Program-made: the position numbers and the translations under genes
Notes under the pieces: generated by a model
Told to the model about the DNA's origin: nothing
Database searches by the model: none
The model's input: only the letters and a program-made list of their open reading frames with translations
Source: Rhodothermales bacterium
Lineage (GTDB): Bacteria; Bacteroidota; Rhodothermia; Rhodothermales; JABDKH01
NCBI GenBank assembly: GCA_028284545.1
Contig: JANQRN010000248.1
Location: forward strand, 1-60,624
Reading direction: 5' to 3'
DNA length: 60,624 bases
Part shown: positions 1 to 8,556 of the stretch, one piece after another
How positions within the stretch are numbered: the first letter of the stretch is position 1
Layout: the number at the start of each line of letters is the position of its first letter

Positions 1-79
1 GGCGGGAAGGCCCGAGCAGCCCAACCAGTAGTAGTCCGGCAGCCGCCACAAAATGAGTAGCCTTCGTGATTGTTCGCAT
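1..79 (-). CDS. Start of a signal-peptide protein (partial, cut by window edge)
   Basis: An ATG at 79 reading leftwards opens a frame of 26 codons that runs to the window edge. It begins M-R-T-I-T-K followed by a hydrophobic run rich in A, G, V and L, which is a typical Sec signal peptide, with a purine-rich GGCGGAAAA just before the start. It lies 12 bases downstream of the large secreted protein on the same strand, so it is probably the next gene of that operon. In related bacteria this slot after a TonB receptor and a T9SS cargo often holds a PorV/PorQ-like outer-membrane protein, but that identity is inference only; nothing of the mature protein is visible. Confidence 0.5.
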   Translation of the reverse strand, partial: MRTITKATHFVAAAGLLLVGLLGPSR

Positions 80-91
80 CGTTTTCCGCCG

Positions 92-3000
92 CTACTTGAT
101 GATGGCAAACTTGCCAGTTGAGGTGCCGTACGGCGAGTCAACATGAAACAGGTACAGTCCGTACGCAATGTTCATGTTGTCTTTGGTACGCAAGTCCCAG
201 TATGCCCTACCCGTTCCGGTTGGATCGCTGTGTTCGATGGTATCGACCAACTCGCCGGCCAGGGTGTAAATCCTGATCGTGCACTGATCCGGTACATTGG
301 CGAAGTACAGTCGTCGTTCACCGCGCTCTGTCCGCGCAATCGGATTCCGAGGTTCCAGTTCGTTGACGACGACATAGGGATTGGGTACTACGTATATCTC
401 GTCGAGCTCGGCAGCTGCCAATTCAGCGTCGGTGGCGCCGGCCACAGTTCGAATCTGGAAGCTGTCCTCTCCATTGAACGGCTTTCTGGTACTGAGGAGG
501 AAGACGTCGCCCGCACCCGGCGTGGAACCGTTGTTTGTCAACGCCACTTGCCAGGTCGCCGTGATAGCGCCGTTTATCGTTTCAATGAACACGATCGCCT
601 CGCTCGTGTCCCACGAACCGTTTCCGTTGATATCGGCTGCAAACGCCTGGATCGGTTCGTTTCCAAGCGAGAGGTTGACGATAGTAAACGGAAGTGGTAG
701 TCCAGAGCTGACCGCATCCATCTGAGGTGAATCGGCGAATCTGATCTCGTAATCGTACGGCTGCGGGATTTTTCCGGGCCCAGCCTTCGCAACGGTGACC
801 TCGTACGGTATATCCCGGCCGCCCTGCGCCCAGCCCGTATCGACGTTGTCGATTGTAAGCGGTTCGTCATCTACGAACACGTGCAGGCCGTCAAAGACCA
901 GGTTGCTTTCTTCGTTCGCTACGTACGGGCTGCCCGCGAGGGGCTGGTAGTTGAAGGTTGCTGTCAACGTCTCGCCCTCTGCAACTGAACCTCCACCAAG
1001 TACCTGAACCGAACCCTGCTCGGCGTTGAGGACGTAGTCGGTACCCTCGGTCAGCGTTGCGCCACCGGCATTCGTTAGCACGAACGACGACGGTACGATG
1101 TTGTCCCGACGCAGCGAGCTCGTCTTGCCCAGGACAGCGGTCACGGTCGCTGAGACGGGGAGGTCGTTTGTGACCGAGTACGTGAGTTGGTCACCGGCAC
1201 CGGCAAACTGCAGGGTATACTGACCGCCAGCCGGAACGGCCGTCGGGTCCTTGATGAGAACCGATACATCTCCAGTTCCCCGGCCGGTCAGACGTAACGG
1301 ACCATCCTCCACAAGTGTCGCCGGCACAAAACCGGCTGCGCGCGGCCCTGGGATTGCACTAGTAGTATTCGTGTCAAAGATGTACTTGTCCGTCGTTGGA
1401 TCGTATGTAATCGTCGACGAGTTCTCCGTTGGTGCAATGCCGCCGGAGAAGCCCGTGCCGTCGGATCCGGCGAAGCCACGATCATAAGCGGCTACCGAGT
1501 AGAAGTAGCGCTGCCCATTGATGACCTGATTGGAGTCAACGAATGTGTGGAACAGTCCTGTATCGTTCCCGAGGTCGTAGGCGACGCCACGTCGCGGATA
1601 GGGAATGGCGGAGGGACCCGTGATTCCGTTCCGGAGGTCGAACTTGGCCGGCACGCCCTGCTGGGTCTCATGCGGTCTGAACAGAAACTTCGAGCCGTTT
1701 ATGTCAGTGATGGATCGCTGGTCGCTGAACTCGTGGTCGGTTGAGCGATAGATGACGTAGCCCTCGAAGTCGGCCTCATTCGAAAGTGGATCAATCGAGT
1801 CCTCGGCGCGCGCGTCCCAGTAGAGCGTGACCTTTCGGTCGCCGGGGACGGCGGTCACCATTGGCTTTTCGGGTGGCTTGGCGAAGCGGTATCCGACATC
1901 GTATATCTGCTGCGCGGTCTCAGCATTGAGGTCCAGGTCGCTTCTGTTCTCACCAACAATCAGCGCAATTGAGAATCGCTTCGTTTCGCCCGCTCTCAGC
2001 GCAAATGAGCCTGACCCGTAGATGAATACGTAATCTCCGGGCTCTTCCGGCACCTGCTCGAAGCTACCAGGTTGCACAAGAGACCACACGCGATCGTCAT
2101 TCGAGATGTTGTTGCCTGCAAACGCTGGTGAGGCGAACGACGTTAATCCGATCTGGTCACTTTCATCGATATCTGTGAACTCGAAGTTCGGCTCCCCGGG
2201 TTTGGTGATGTCAAACTGGTCACCCGCGGTCGGTACGCCGTCGCCTTCGCCGACGTCTCCCGTACCCGGTACGCCATCTATTCCGACGTCGTCAGTGTCT
2301 GGGTTCCAATCTCCGTCGTTGTCGATACCATCAGTCCAGGACTCGTCCAGAAGTCCATCGTTGTCGTTGTCGATGCCGTCACCCGGCAGCGAGACTCCGT
2401 TGATGATTTCGTTACCCACCCCCGGGCTCTCGAGGAACTTGTAGCCGAAGTAGCCGGGTACGCGCCCGGCGATATCGGAGCGGCCGTCGGCATCCCACGC
2501 GAAGACCATATTCTTCTCGCGGTCAAACTCCGCAAGATCGTCCGGCCAGTCACCCGGGCCGCCGATGTGGGGGTCGCCCCACATCCCGAAGATGACCTTG
2601 TCGAGGTCTTTATCGGACTTGTTTGTGATCTTGTAGATCAGGAAGATCACGTCCTCGGCCAGCGGATTCGCCCACTGGTACAGGCGCGTCTCCACCTCAA
2701 GACCCAGTCCCCGCAGCGTCGAGTCCTGTTCAAACGGCCAGTACTGAAATTCGCGGTTGCCGTAGTCGTTCATGAAATAGAGACCTTCCTTATCGGCGTT
2801 TGATGCACCCTGCCGGAGTGCACCGGGCCAGACATATTCTCGGATGTCTTCGTTGAACCATGCAAATGGCCAGGAGTCCGGCTTGCCGTCCAGATCGTCG
2901 TCAGGAGCGTCAGAAGTCGGGATCTTGTCTGACTCGGGGTTGACGACCTCGAGGCCTTCGAAGTTGCCTACTGCGTTTGCGCATGGCGTCGGCTGCCAAC

Positions 3001-3568
3001 CCCAAAACTCACTCCCGTCAGGCGAGACTTCACCGCCGTTCGAGACGAGTCCGTCCGAAACAATTCGCATGACCCAGATCGGGTTGCCCTGATCGTCGAG
3101 GATTGGGTTGCCAAGTGTGTCCGTGAGCTGAACGCTCTTTGGATCGCGATGACCTTCGTCAACAATTTCTGCGGCCACAAACGGACCAAACTCGTAGCCG
3201 TAGCCCAGCCCGTTCCAGACGATGTCTGTGATCGTGTTGCCGGGAGAAGAAATTGACCCAAAGTTTGTGATCTGCGACGTGATACGATTTCCGTTGAGGA
3301 TTACGTCGCGTCGGTTTGTCTGGTCAGTGCACTCAACCTGAACGGCATTGTGCAATCCGCCACGTAAGGCCTGATGGTCCAGCCACTGGGCAGTTGTTTG
3401 CCGGTCCCAGCCGCGCTCGCGGCCTCGGTCAAAACTTGCGTCCTGTGCCGCAGCGGGAGCTGCAAACGAGAAGGCGGATACTGCCACGACGAGGCTCGCC
3501 ATCGCGACACGGCTCTCAATGGATTCGTTCAAGGGTCCTGTCGTAAGGGTTTTGTAGTACGATTTCAT
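92..3568 (-). CDS. Large secreted protein with T9SS-like C-terminal tail
   Basis: 1158 residues. The N-terminus has a hydrophobic stretch ending in A-A-P-A-A-A-Q, a Sec signal peptide; a second Met at residue 23 would give a more compact signal, so the start is uncertain. The middle has an Asp/Gly/Asn-rich segment (about residues 395-450, repeats of the D-N-D-N-D-G and D-G-I-D-N-D-G-D kind) like calcium-binding thrombospondin-3-type repeats, then an Fn3-like region around 570-700. The last 90 residues (V-V-P-N-P-Y ... Y-G-L-Y-L-F-H-V ... G-K-F-A-I-I-K) resemble the Por secretion tail that routes cargo through the type IX system to the cell surface. The gene follows the TonB-dependent receptor with an 18-bp gap, so it is probably co-transcribed and displayed or released with it. 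No enzymatic domain was recognised. Confidence 0.8.
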   Translation of the reverse strand: MKSYYKTLTTGPLNESIESRVAMASLVVAVSAFSFAAPAAAQDASFDRGRERGWDRQTTAQWLDHQALRGGLHNAVQVECTDQTNRRDVILNGNRITSQITNFGSISSPGNTITDIVWNGLGYGYEFGPFVAAEIVDEGHRDPKSVQLTDTLGNPILDDQGNPIWVMRIVSDGLVSNGGEVSPDGSEFWGWQPTPCANAVGNFEGLEVVNPESDKIPTSDAPDDDLDGKPDSWPFAWFNEDIREYVWPGALRQGASNADKEGLYFMNDYGNREFQYWPFEQDSTLRGLGLEVETRLYQWANPLAEDVIFLIYKITNKSDKDLDKVIFGMWGDPHIGGPGDWPDDLAEFDREKNMVFAWDADGRSDIAGRVPGYFGYKFLESPGVGNEIINGVSLPGDGIDNDNDGLLDESWTDGIDNDGDWNPDTDDVGIDGVPGTGDVGEGDGVPTAGDQFDITKPGEPNFEFTDIDESDQIGLTSFASPAFAGNNISNDDRVWSLVQPGSFEQVPEEPGDYVFIYGSGSFALRAGETKRFSIALIVGENRSDLDLNAETAQQIYDVGYRFAKPPEKPMVTAVPGDRKVTLYWDARAEDSIDPLSNEADFEGYVIYRSTDHEFSDQRSITDINGSKFLFRPHETQQGVPAKFDLRNGITGPSAIPYPRRGVAYDLGNDTGLFHTFVDSNQVINGQRYFYSVAAYDRGFAGSDGTGFSGGIAPTENSSTITYDPTTDKYIFDTNTTSAIPGPRAAGFVPATLVEDGPLRLTGRGTGDVSVLIKDPTAVPAGGQYTLQFAGAGDQLTYSVTNDLPVSATVTAVLGKTSSLRRDNIVPSSFVLTNAGGATLTEGTDYVLNAEQGSVQVLGGGSVAEGETLTATFNYQPLAGSPYVANEESNLVFDGLHVFVDDEPLTIDNVDTGWAQGGRDIPYEVTVAKAGPGKIPQPYDYEIRFADSPQMDAVSSGLPLPFTIVNLSLGNEPIQAFAADINGNGSWDTSEAIVFIETINGAITATWQVALTNNGSTPGAGDVFLLSTRKPFNGEDSFQIRTVAGATDAELAAAELDEIYVVPNPYVVVNELEPRNPIARTERGERRLYFANVPDQCTIRIYTLAGELVDTIEHSDPTGTGRAYWDLRTKDNMNIAYGLYLFHVDSPYGTSTGKFAIIK

Positions 3569-3585
3569 CTGGAGGCATCCGCGCG

Positions 3586-6357
3586 CTAGAAACTGAACGT
3601 TGCACCCACGCTGATCTCTCGCGGCGGCGAGTACCAGTGCGGTCGAACGGTGTACTCGTCGAAGTCGTGGATTCCGGTCTGTCCATAGAACGGTGCCCAG
3701 GCGGCGTGCTGGCCCCGTTGCTCGCCCAGCGAGTAAGTCGCGCGGCCAGTGTCATCAAACACGAATCGCTCGTTCAGTCTGTCCAGGACATTAAAAACCT
3801 TCGCGAACGCGCGCACGTTGACACCCTGAAGCTTGAACTCCTTGTACAGATGCGCGTCCAGCTTGATCTGGCTCGGTTTGCGACCCGAGTTCGGCAAGTC
3901 GTCAATGTTTTCGTTGATGATCAACGGTGAGTACGGGTAGCCGGTCGCGAACTGGCCAACAAACGACGCACTCCAATTGCCCGGCCTCGTAAGCGTCACC
4001 GTGGATCCGATGACATGCCGCTGGTCAAACGAGAGCGGCACGAGCTCAAACTCGTTCTCGCGACCAGAGAGGAAATTGAAGAAGAAGGCGTCACCGTCGG
4101 TTCGGTTGCCCTCTGCCAGCTGGAACGTGTAGTCGATGGATGCAGAGAGTAATCCGTTCCGCTCCCTGCGTTTCGTCAGCGCAAACGTCATCCCTTTCAC
4201 ATTTGCGTAGTCGCGGTTGAGGTAGATGTTGTATCGATCCTCGCCGGCGATCGTCGAAAAGCGAACCTGCTGAAGTGCGAGGTAGTCACGGATGTCCTTG
4301 AAGAACCCGGTGATGTCGAAGGCCATCGACTCGCCGATCTGCTGCTGCAGACCCATCTCGTATTGGACAGAGCGCTCGGGTTTGAGATTCGGGTTTCCAA
4401 ACGTGGGCGCGCTACCGGCAGGGAATTCGAATTCCGGGTTGATGTACAGTTGGCGTAACGCCGGCATCTGGGCGAAGTGACCGTACGAGAAGTGAATGAT
4501 GCCCTCGTCGGTAATGGGGAAGGACACACCAACCCGCGGAAGCAGGAACTGCTTGTTCGAAGCTTCGACGAGTTCTCCTTTCGGATCAAGGAGCGAGCCG
4601 ATGAAGTTGCCGTTCGGGCGGAACTGCTCGTACCGGAGCCCGACATTGATGATGAAGTTGTCAAATTCCAGTTTGTCCTGGGCGTAGGCGGATATCTCAA
4701 CCGCGTTCTGCTGTTTGCAATCGTTGGGGTCCTGGCCCGGCAGTTCAACAAAGACCTTGCACCCATAGCGGTCGTGAGAGGGACTTTCGCCAGGTGCTAG
4801 AACTGTTGGCTCTCTAAAAGTGTCGCCATCAAAGAGTATTACAAAGTTCTGCCGGCTCAGCGTGTGACGCTGGAGCTCAAGGCCAAACTTCGTCTCGTGC
4901 GTCACGCCAAACTGCTTTGTCAGGTCGAACTTGACGCGGCCGGAGGCGGAGTGTTCGTACACGTGGCCTTTCTGATTGCCACCAAAAAGGAAGTTACTCC
5001 CTGGATACCCGAGGATTCGCCCGGTGGAAACGTAGCGGGCGTCAAACGGGTCTTCGTACAGGTAGCTCGAGAAGTTATTCTCCGCGTAAGACAGCTTCAC
5101 GGTGTAGAACGCTTTGTCGCTCAGTGTATGCGTGACATGGAAACTGTGGTTTTGGCTGTTGTCCCGACTACGCGCAACGCCGTCCGGATTGTATCGGTAG
5201 GCGAAGTTGAACGGGGTGCGCTCACCGCCGTCGAGGATGACCGAATACTCGGTCTTGATGCTCTTGAACGGTCGTGTCGTGAGCTTACCGATGAAGTTGT
5301 AGCTCGAACGATCATTCATCGGCACGGGGGTAGTGTCGACGGGCGGCGCGTCCTGCCACTGTGTTCCGTTCAACTCGTAGTACCAGGGGTCCAGGTTGAA
5401 ATTGGCGGAGTCTGACGGACTGTGTTCGCGGATGCCGTAGATGTATCCGTCATCAACGTCGCGACGACCGGAGACGAAGAAGTTGACTTTCTTCAGGAAA
5501 GGCAGCGGCCCTCCCAGACTGGCGATTGCGGTGTAGTCGTTGAGCTTGAGGCCCGACGGGGTGAAGAAGATGTCGTCGTTGCCGGTAATCGTGTCGCCGC
5601 CATAGAGCGAGAAGGAGCCGCTGATTCGATCGCCACCTTCCTTGGTTACCAGGTTGACGATACCCGACATGGCACGTCCATACTCGGCGTTAAAAGCTCC
5701 GGATATGACGGTCATCTCCTGGATCGCGTCTGCCGCGACGCTGGTCGCGAGGCCGTTTGTATTAAAGGGGTTGGCGACAGAAAGGCCGTCGACCAGGTAC
5801 GAGACTTCGTTGCTCCGGCCACCGCGTACGTGAATCGCGCCGCCTGGTCCCTGGGTGACACCCGCCTGTGTCACGAGCACGCCCAGGAAGGATTCCACCG
5901 GCAGCGCGTCTATTTGCGCTGCGCTTGTTGTTTTCGAGGAGGCGGTCAGGTCCTTTCGCACCAACGGTTGCTCGGCCTCTACGACGACCTCCTGGCCCTC
6001 GATGACTTGCTCTCTCAGCTCGATATCGTAGCGTGTTGTTCGACCCGTCGCGACGTTGATATTGGATACGGTCTGGGTCTGGAAGCCGATGTAGGAAAAG
6101 CGCAATGCGTAGGTACCGGGGCGTACGTTCAGGATGACGTAGTTCCCGTCGGAGTCGGTGACCGTACCCTGCTGCGTACCGTCGATTACGACGTTGACGC
6201 CGATAAGCGGCTCGCCGTTGATGTCGTCTGTTACGCGCCCCGCAATTTTGCCCTGGGCCATTGCGGCGTTCGAGGCTCCGAATCCGAGCAAGAGCAGTGC
6301 AATCAGGGCGACTACGCGACTGGCAAGGTGGCCGTGGAAGCGCTTCGGCAGGGACAT
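3586..6357 (-). CDS. TonB-dependent outer-membrane receptor (SusC/CarboxypepD-reg type)
   Basis: 923 residues from the ATG at 6357; the frame is open further upstream, but only this Met is followed directly by a signal peptide (positively charged start, hydrophobic run, A-M-A-Q). After it comes a carboxypeptidase-like regulatory beta domain (G-R-V-T-D ... D-G-N-Y ... P-G-T-Y) over about residues 36-115. A plug domain follows (I-H-V-R-G-G-R-S-N-E, V-D-G-L-S-V-A-N-P-F), then a long beta-barrel ending in aromatic residue F at the extreme C-terminus, as outer-membrane proteins do. Such receptors import bulky ligands using TonB-ExbBD energy; the substrate cannot be told. No SusD partner lies in the window; its neighbour is the secreted protein at 92-3568. 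A terminator and a candidate promoter lie just upstream. Confidence 0.92.
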   Translation of the reverse strand: MSLPKRFHGHLASRVVALIALLLLGFGASNAAMAQGKIAGRVTDDINGEPLIGVNVVIDGTQQGTVTDSDGNYVILNVRPGTYALRFSYIGFQTQTVSNINVATGRTTRYDIELREQVIEGQEVVVEAEQPLVRKDLTASSKTTSAAQIDALPVESFLGVLVTQAGVTQGPGGAIHVRGGRSNEVSYLVDGLSVANPFNTNGLATSVAADAIQEMTVISGAFNAEYGRAMSGIVNLVTKEGGDRISGSFSLYGGDTITGNDDIFFTPSGLKLNDYTAIASLGGPLPFLKKVNFFVSGRRDVDDGYIYGIREHSPSDSANFNLDPWYYELNGTQWQDAPPVDTTPVPMNDRSSYNFIGKLTTRPFKSIKTEYSVILDGGERTPFNFAYRYNPDGVARSRDNSQNHSFHVTHTLSDKAFYTVKLSYAENNFSSYLYEDPFDARYVSTGRILGYPGSNFLFGGNQKGHVYEHSASGRVKFDLTKQFGVTHETKFGLELQRHTLSRQNFVILFDGDTFREPTVLAPGESPSHDRYGCKVFVELPGQDPNDCKQQNAVEISAYAQDKLEFDNFIINVGLRYEQFRPNGNFIGSLLDPKGELVEASNKQFLLPRVGVSFPITDEGIIHFSYGHFAQMPALRQLYINPEFEFPAGSAPTFGNPNLKPERSVQYEMGLQQQIGESMAFDITGFFKDIRDYLALQQVRFSTIAGEDRYNIYLNRDYANVKGMTFALTKRRERNGLLSASIDYTFQLAEGNRTDGDAFFFNFLSGRENEFELVPLSFDQRHVIGSTVTLTRPGNWSASFVGQFATGYPYSPLIINENIDDLPNSGRKPSQIKLDAHLYKEFKLQGVNVRAFAKVFNVLDRLNERFVFDDTGRATYSLGEQRGQHAAWAPFYGQTGIHDFDEYTVRPHWYSPPREISVGATFSF

Positions 6358-6429
6358 AGGAACAGGGTGTTTCAGTGCTGGATTCGCTGGCTGCAAAGAA
6401 GAGGGCGAGCAGCGGGGTTGTGCGGTCAA

Positions 6430-6458
6430 AAGATAAGGCAGGAGGGCCATACTGACAG
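6430..6458 (-). promoter_or_regulatory. Candidate promoter for the TonB receptor
   Basis: On the minus strand CTGTCA and TATCTT are separated by 17 nt and sit directly after the terminator at 6464-6496. The -10 hexamer equals the one in front of the initiator tRNA. It would give a leader of about 70 nt before the ATG at 6357. The match is by eye. Confidence 0.4.
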
Positions 6459-6463
6459 GTACG

Positions 6464-6496
6464 AGAAAGGCCGCCCCTTTTGGGAGCGGCCTTTCT
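6464..6496 (-). terminator. Rho-independent terminator after the FG-GAP gene
   Basis: A perfect 11-bp inverted repeat (AGAAAGGCCGC with GCGGCCTTTCT) plus an inner CCC/GGG pairing around a TTTT loop. It lies 24 bp downstream of the stop of the gene at 6521-8404 and upstream of the TonB receptor, separating the two transcription units. The T-run after the stem is short and partly within the stem. Confidence 0.75.
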
Positions 6497-6520
6497 GATC
6501 AACATCGAAGAATTCGGGAG

Positions 6521-8404
6521 CTACTTCACGAGCACCATCTGACGGCTCTTGCGGAAGTTGCCGTATTCGAGGGTGTAGAAATAAGTGCCCGACGCAGCTG
6601 CAGCGCCGCCAGCGGTTTTCCCATCCCACGTCACGCGATGCAGACCCTTCGGATAACGCTCGTCGTTAATCAGGGTATTGACGAGTCGTCCAGTCACGTC
6701 GTAGACCTTGAGTGAGATCTCCTTGTCGAGCGGCAGCTCGAATCCGATGGTCGTTTCGCCGTTGAACGGGTTCGGATAGTTCGCCTCGAGCTTGTAGTCG
6801 TCGGGCGTGATGATTCGCGTGTCTTCAACCGAAACGTTGAAGTTACCGGCCGACAGAATGCGAACGAACTCCCTCGCAGGTGCCGCAGACGTCTCACGCA
6901 CCGTTCGGTCGTATCGCGTCGAATCAGCGTTCCAGACCTCGTCGATGATCTGAATGCTATCGGGTACGCTCTGGAATCCGACTGCGACTTCAGCAACACC
7001 GTCCATGTCAGCATCTCCGAGGTACGCAAGCTTCGTTGCGAACTTGCCGTCAGCAGTCTCGCGATACTGCGTCATTACGCCGGCAGAGTCACGGAAGACC
7101 GTACTCAGGTGGGTAGTGTCAACTGGGGCGCTCGTATCGAAAGTCCGCAGGCTATAGTTGTTGATGTCCTCGGGATCTCCACCAATCGGACCCACCCAGG
7201 CGGCAACTCGGACCCACGAAGACGGCGCTGCGGCATCCGCGTCGGCACCAGTGTAGCTCGCTCCAGCTCCGATCAGATCCGGATTTCCGTCACCTGTTAC
7301 GTCGCCCGCGACGATCCCAAAGTTCGTGAGGGGCGAAAGGAAGTCCAGAAGCAGGTTGTCCGGCGTTACTTGTAGCACATTCTCGCCGGATTCGTAGTTC
7401 AGAAGGGAGACAGCGCCGTCCCCAAAGCTTTGGAAACGTGGCCAGAAAACCTCGTCGTCGCCATCGCCATTGATGTCGACCGCGGTACCACTAAATAGCG
7501 AAACATGGTCGCCAGGTCCAGCCTGGTACCAACCAAGAGTATCGCCAAACGCGGCCGCCTCATACGTGTTGGCACCGGTGGCGGCGGCGTTGGTGAAATT
7601 GAAGCTGTTCCAGCTCTGCATCGATAGCTCCATAAGGCCGTCGCCGCTCCCATCGAGGTCCGCGGGGACGATCCCATACGCACTGCCACCTCCGCGAGCT
7701 ACGGTGTCCGGATCGAGTGCTCGACTTGTCCAGCGCGCCTCCTCTACAAACGTTTCAAAGCTGGAGCCGATGTCGCCGGTCACCGAAACGACGTACCAAC
7801 TATCATAGTTGTTGGCCGATCCGTTGTTACCGAACATTATTTCATCTGCGCCATCACCATCAACATCTGCGACCTGGAACTGTTCAGTTCTCCAGCGATC
7901 CGGAAGATCTCCAGGGAACTCGTAAATGGCGGCGGCGGCCATGCCGTAGTCATCATCGGAGCCCGTATGCTCGAAGAAGTACAGGCCGGGGGGGAGATCA
8001 CCTATATTCGGGTTGGTGGCTGAGTAGTCGCGACCCGCAAAGAAGATGATCTCGCCGGCCCCGTCGCCGTCGAGGTCGCCACCGGTGATCGCCCTGATGT
8101 TGTTCGTCGAACCGGTCGAGTCGAGCACCGGAGTTGAGTACACGTGTTCCCATGTATCAATTCCGGCGTTCTCAAGAACGTGAACGCGTCCGCCACCTGT
8201 GTAGTCAGATACAAGGAGCTCGTACAGGCCGTCATTGTCGAGGTCGTACGGTCCGGCGATCGTTCGCACTCCGCTTTGCGGAATGGGGAACGCCATGTCG
8301 AGGTCGACAGTAGTTGCGACGTCAAATGAGTACTCAGTCTGGGCGTACAACGACCCCACTGAAAGACCGAATACAAGTAAGAGTGCTACCGTAACTTTTT
8401 GCAT
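6521..8404 (-). CDS. Secreted FG-GAP/VCBS repeat protein with T9SS sorting tail
   Basis: 627 residues. The N-terminus is a clean signal peptide (M-Q-K then hydrophobic, ending S-L-Y-A-Q). The body has repeated D-x-D-x-D-G motifs (D-L-D-N-D-G, D-L-D-G-D-G, D-V-D-G-D-G, D-I-N-G-D-G-D, D-V-T-G-D-G, D-A-D-M-D-G), the calcium-binding loops of FG-GAP/VCBS beta-propeller blades. The last 80 residues are a typical type A Por secretion tail: N-Y-P-N-P-F-N-G-E-T-T-I, V-Y-D-V-T-G-R-L-V, G-T-Y-F-Y-T-L-E-Y and a final M-V-L-V-K. It is therefore likely exported by Sec, crosses the outer membrane by T9SS and is anchored on or released from the surface. Role unknown; such proteins often bind glycans or act as adhesins. 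It forms its own transcription unit between a consensus promoter and a terminator. Confidence 0.88.
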   Translation of the reverse strand: MQKVTVALLLVFGLSVGSLYAQTEYSFDVATTVDLDMAFPIPQSGVRTIAGPYDLDNDGLYELLVSDYTGGGRVHVLENAGIDTWEHVYSTPVLDSTGSTNNIRAITGGDLDGDGAGEIIFFAGRDYSATNPNIGDLPPGLYFFEHTGSDDDYGMAAAAIYEFPGDLPDRWRTEQFQVADVDGDGADEIMFGNNGSANNYDSWYVVSVTGDIGSSFETFVEEARWTSRALDPDTVARGGGSAYGIVPADLDGSGDGLMELSMQSWNSFNFTNAAATGANTYEAAAFGDTLGWYQAGPGDHVSLFSGTAVDINGDGDDEVFWPRFQSFGDGAVSLLNYESGENVLQVTPDNLLLDFLSPLTNFGIVAGDVTGDGNPDLIGAGASYTGADADAAAPSSWVRVAAWVGPIGGDPEDINNYSLRTFDTSAPVDTTHLSTVFRDSAGVMTQYRETADGKFATKLAYLGDADMDGVAEVAVGFQSVPDSIQIIDEVWNADSTRYDRTVRETSAAPAREFVRILSAGNFNVSVEDTRIITPDDYKLEANYPNPFNGETTIGFELPLDKEISLKVYDVTGRLVNTLINDERYPKGLHRVTWDGKTAGGAAAASGTYFYTLEYGNFRKSRQMVLVK

Positions 8405-8426
8405 GTGAAAAACAGGGTTAAATTTG
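8396..8426 (+). promoter_or_regulatory. Candidate Bacteroidota-type promoter for the 8557 gene
   Basis: TAAATTTG at 8419-8426 fits the Bacteroidota -7 consensus TAnnTTTG, with TTTT 19 nt upstream in place of TTTG. It would give a leader of about 125 nt. The -33 half is imperfect, so confidence is low. Confidence 0.3.
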
Positions 8427-8477
8427 GTGCTCTACCTTGGCCGAATCGGCGTTGGCGCTCCACATTCGACGAAATCC

Positions 8478-8507
8478 AGTATAGTCTCATCGGCGAGGGA
8501 ATGTCAA
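8478..8507 (-). promoter_or_regulatory. Promoter of the FG-GAP gene (TTGACA-18-TATACT)
   Basis: On the minus strand a perfect TTGACA is followed after 18 nt by TATACT. Transcription would start near 8471, leaving about 67 nt to the ATG at 8404. It lies in the divergent spacer between the gene at 6521-8404 and the lipoprotein gene at 8557. Confidence 0.6.
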
Positions 8508-8556
8508 CTCAATGTTTCGCGTTAGCGACTCGGAAATGCTAGCATTAAGGTCGGGC

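Noticed and set aside
5422..6498. 358-codon open frame on the plus strand
   Set aside because: It lies entirely opposite the TonB receptor start region, has no recognisable domain and mirrors the receptor's codons.
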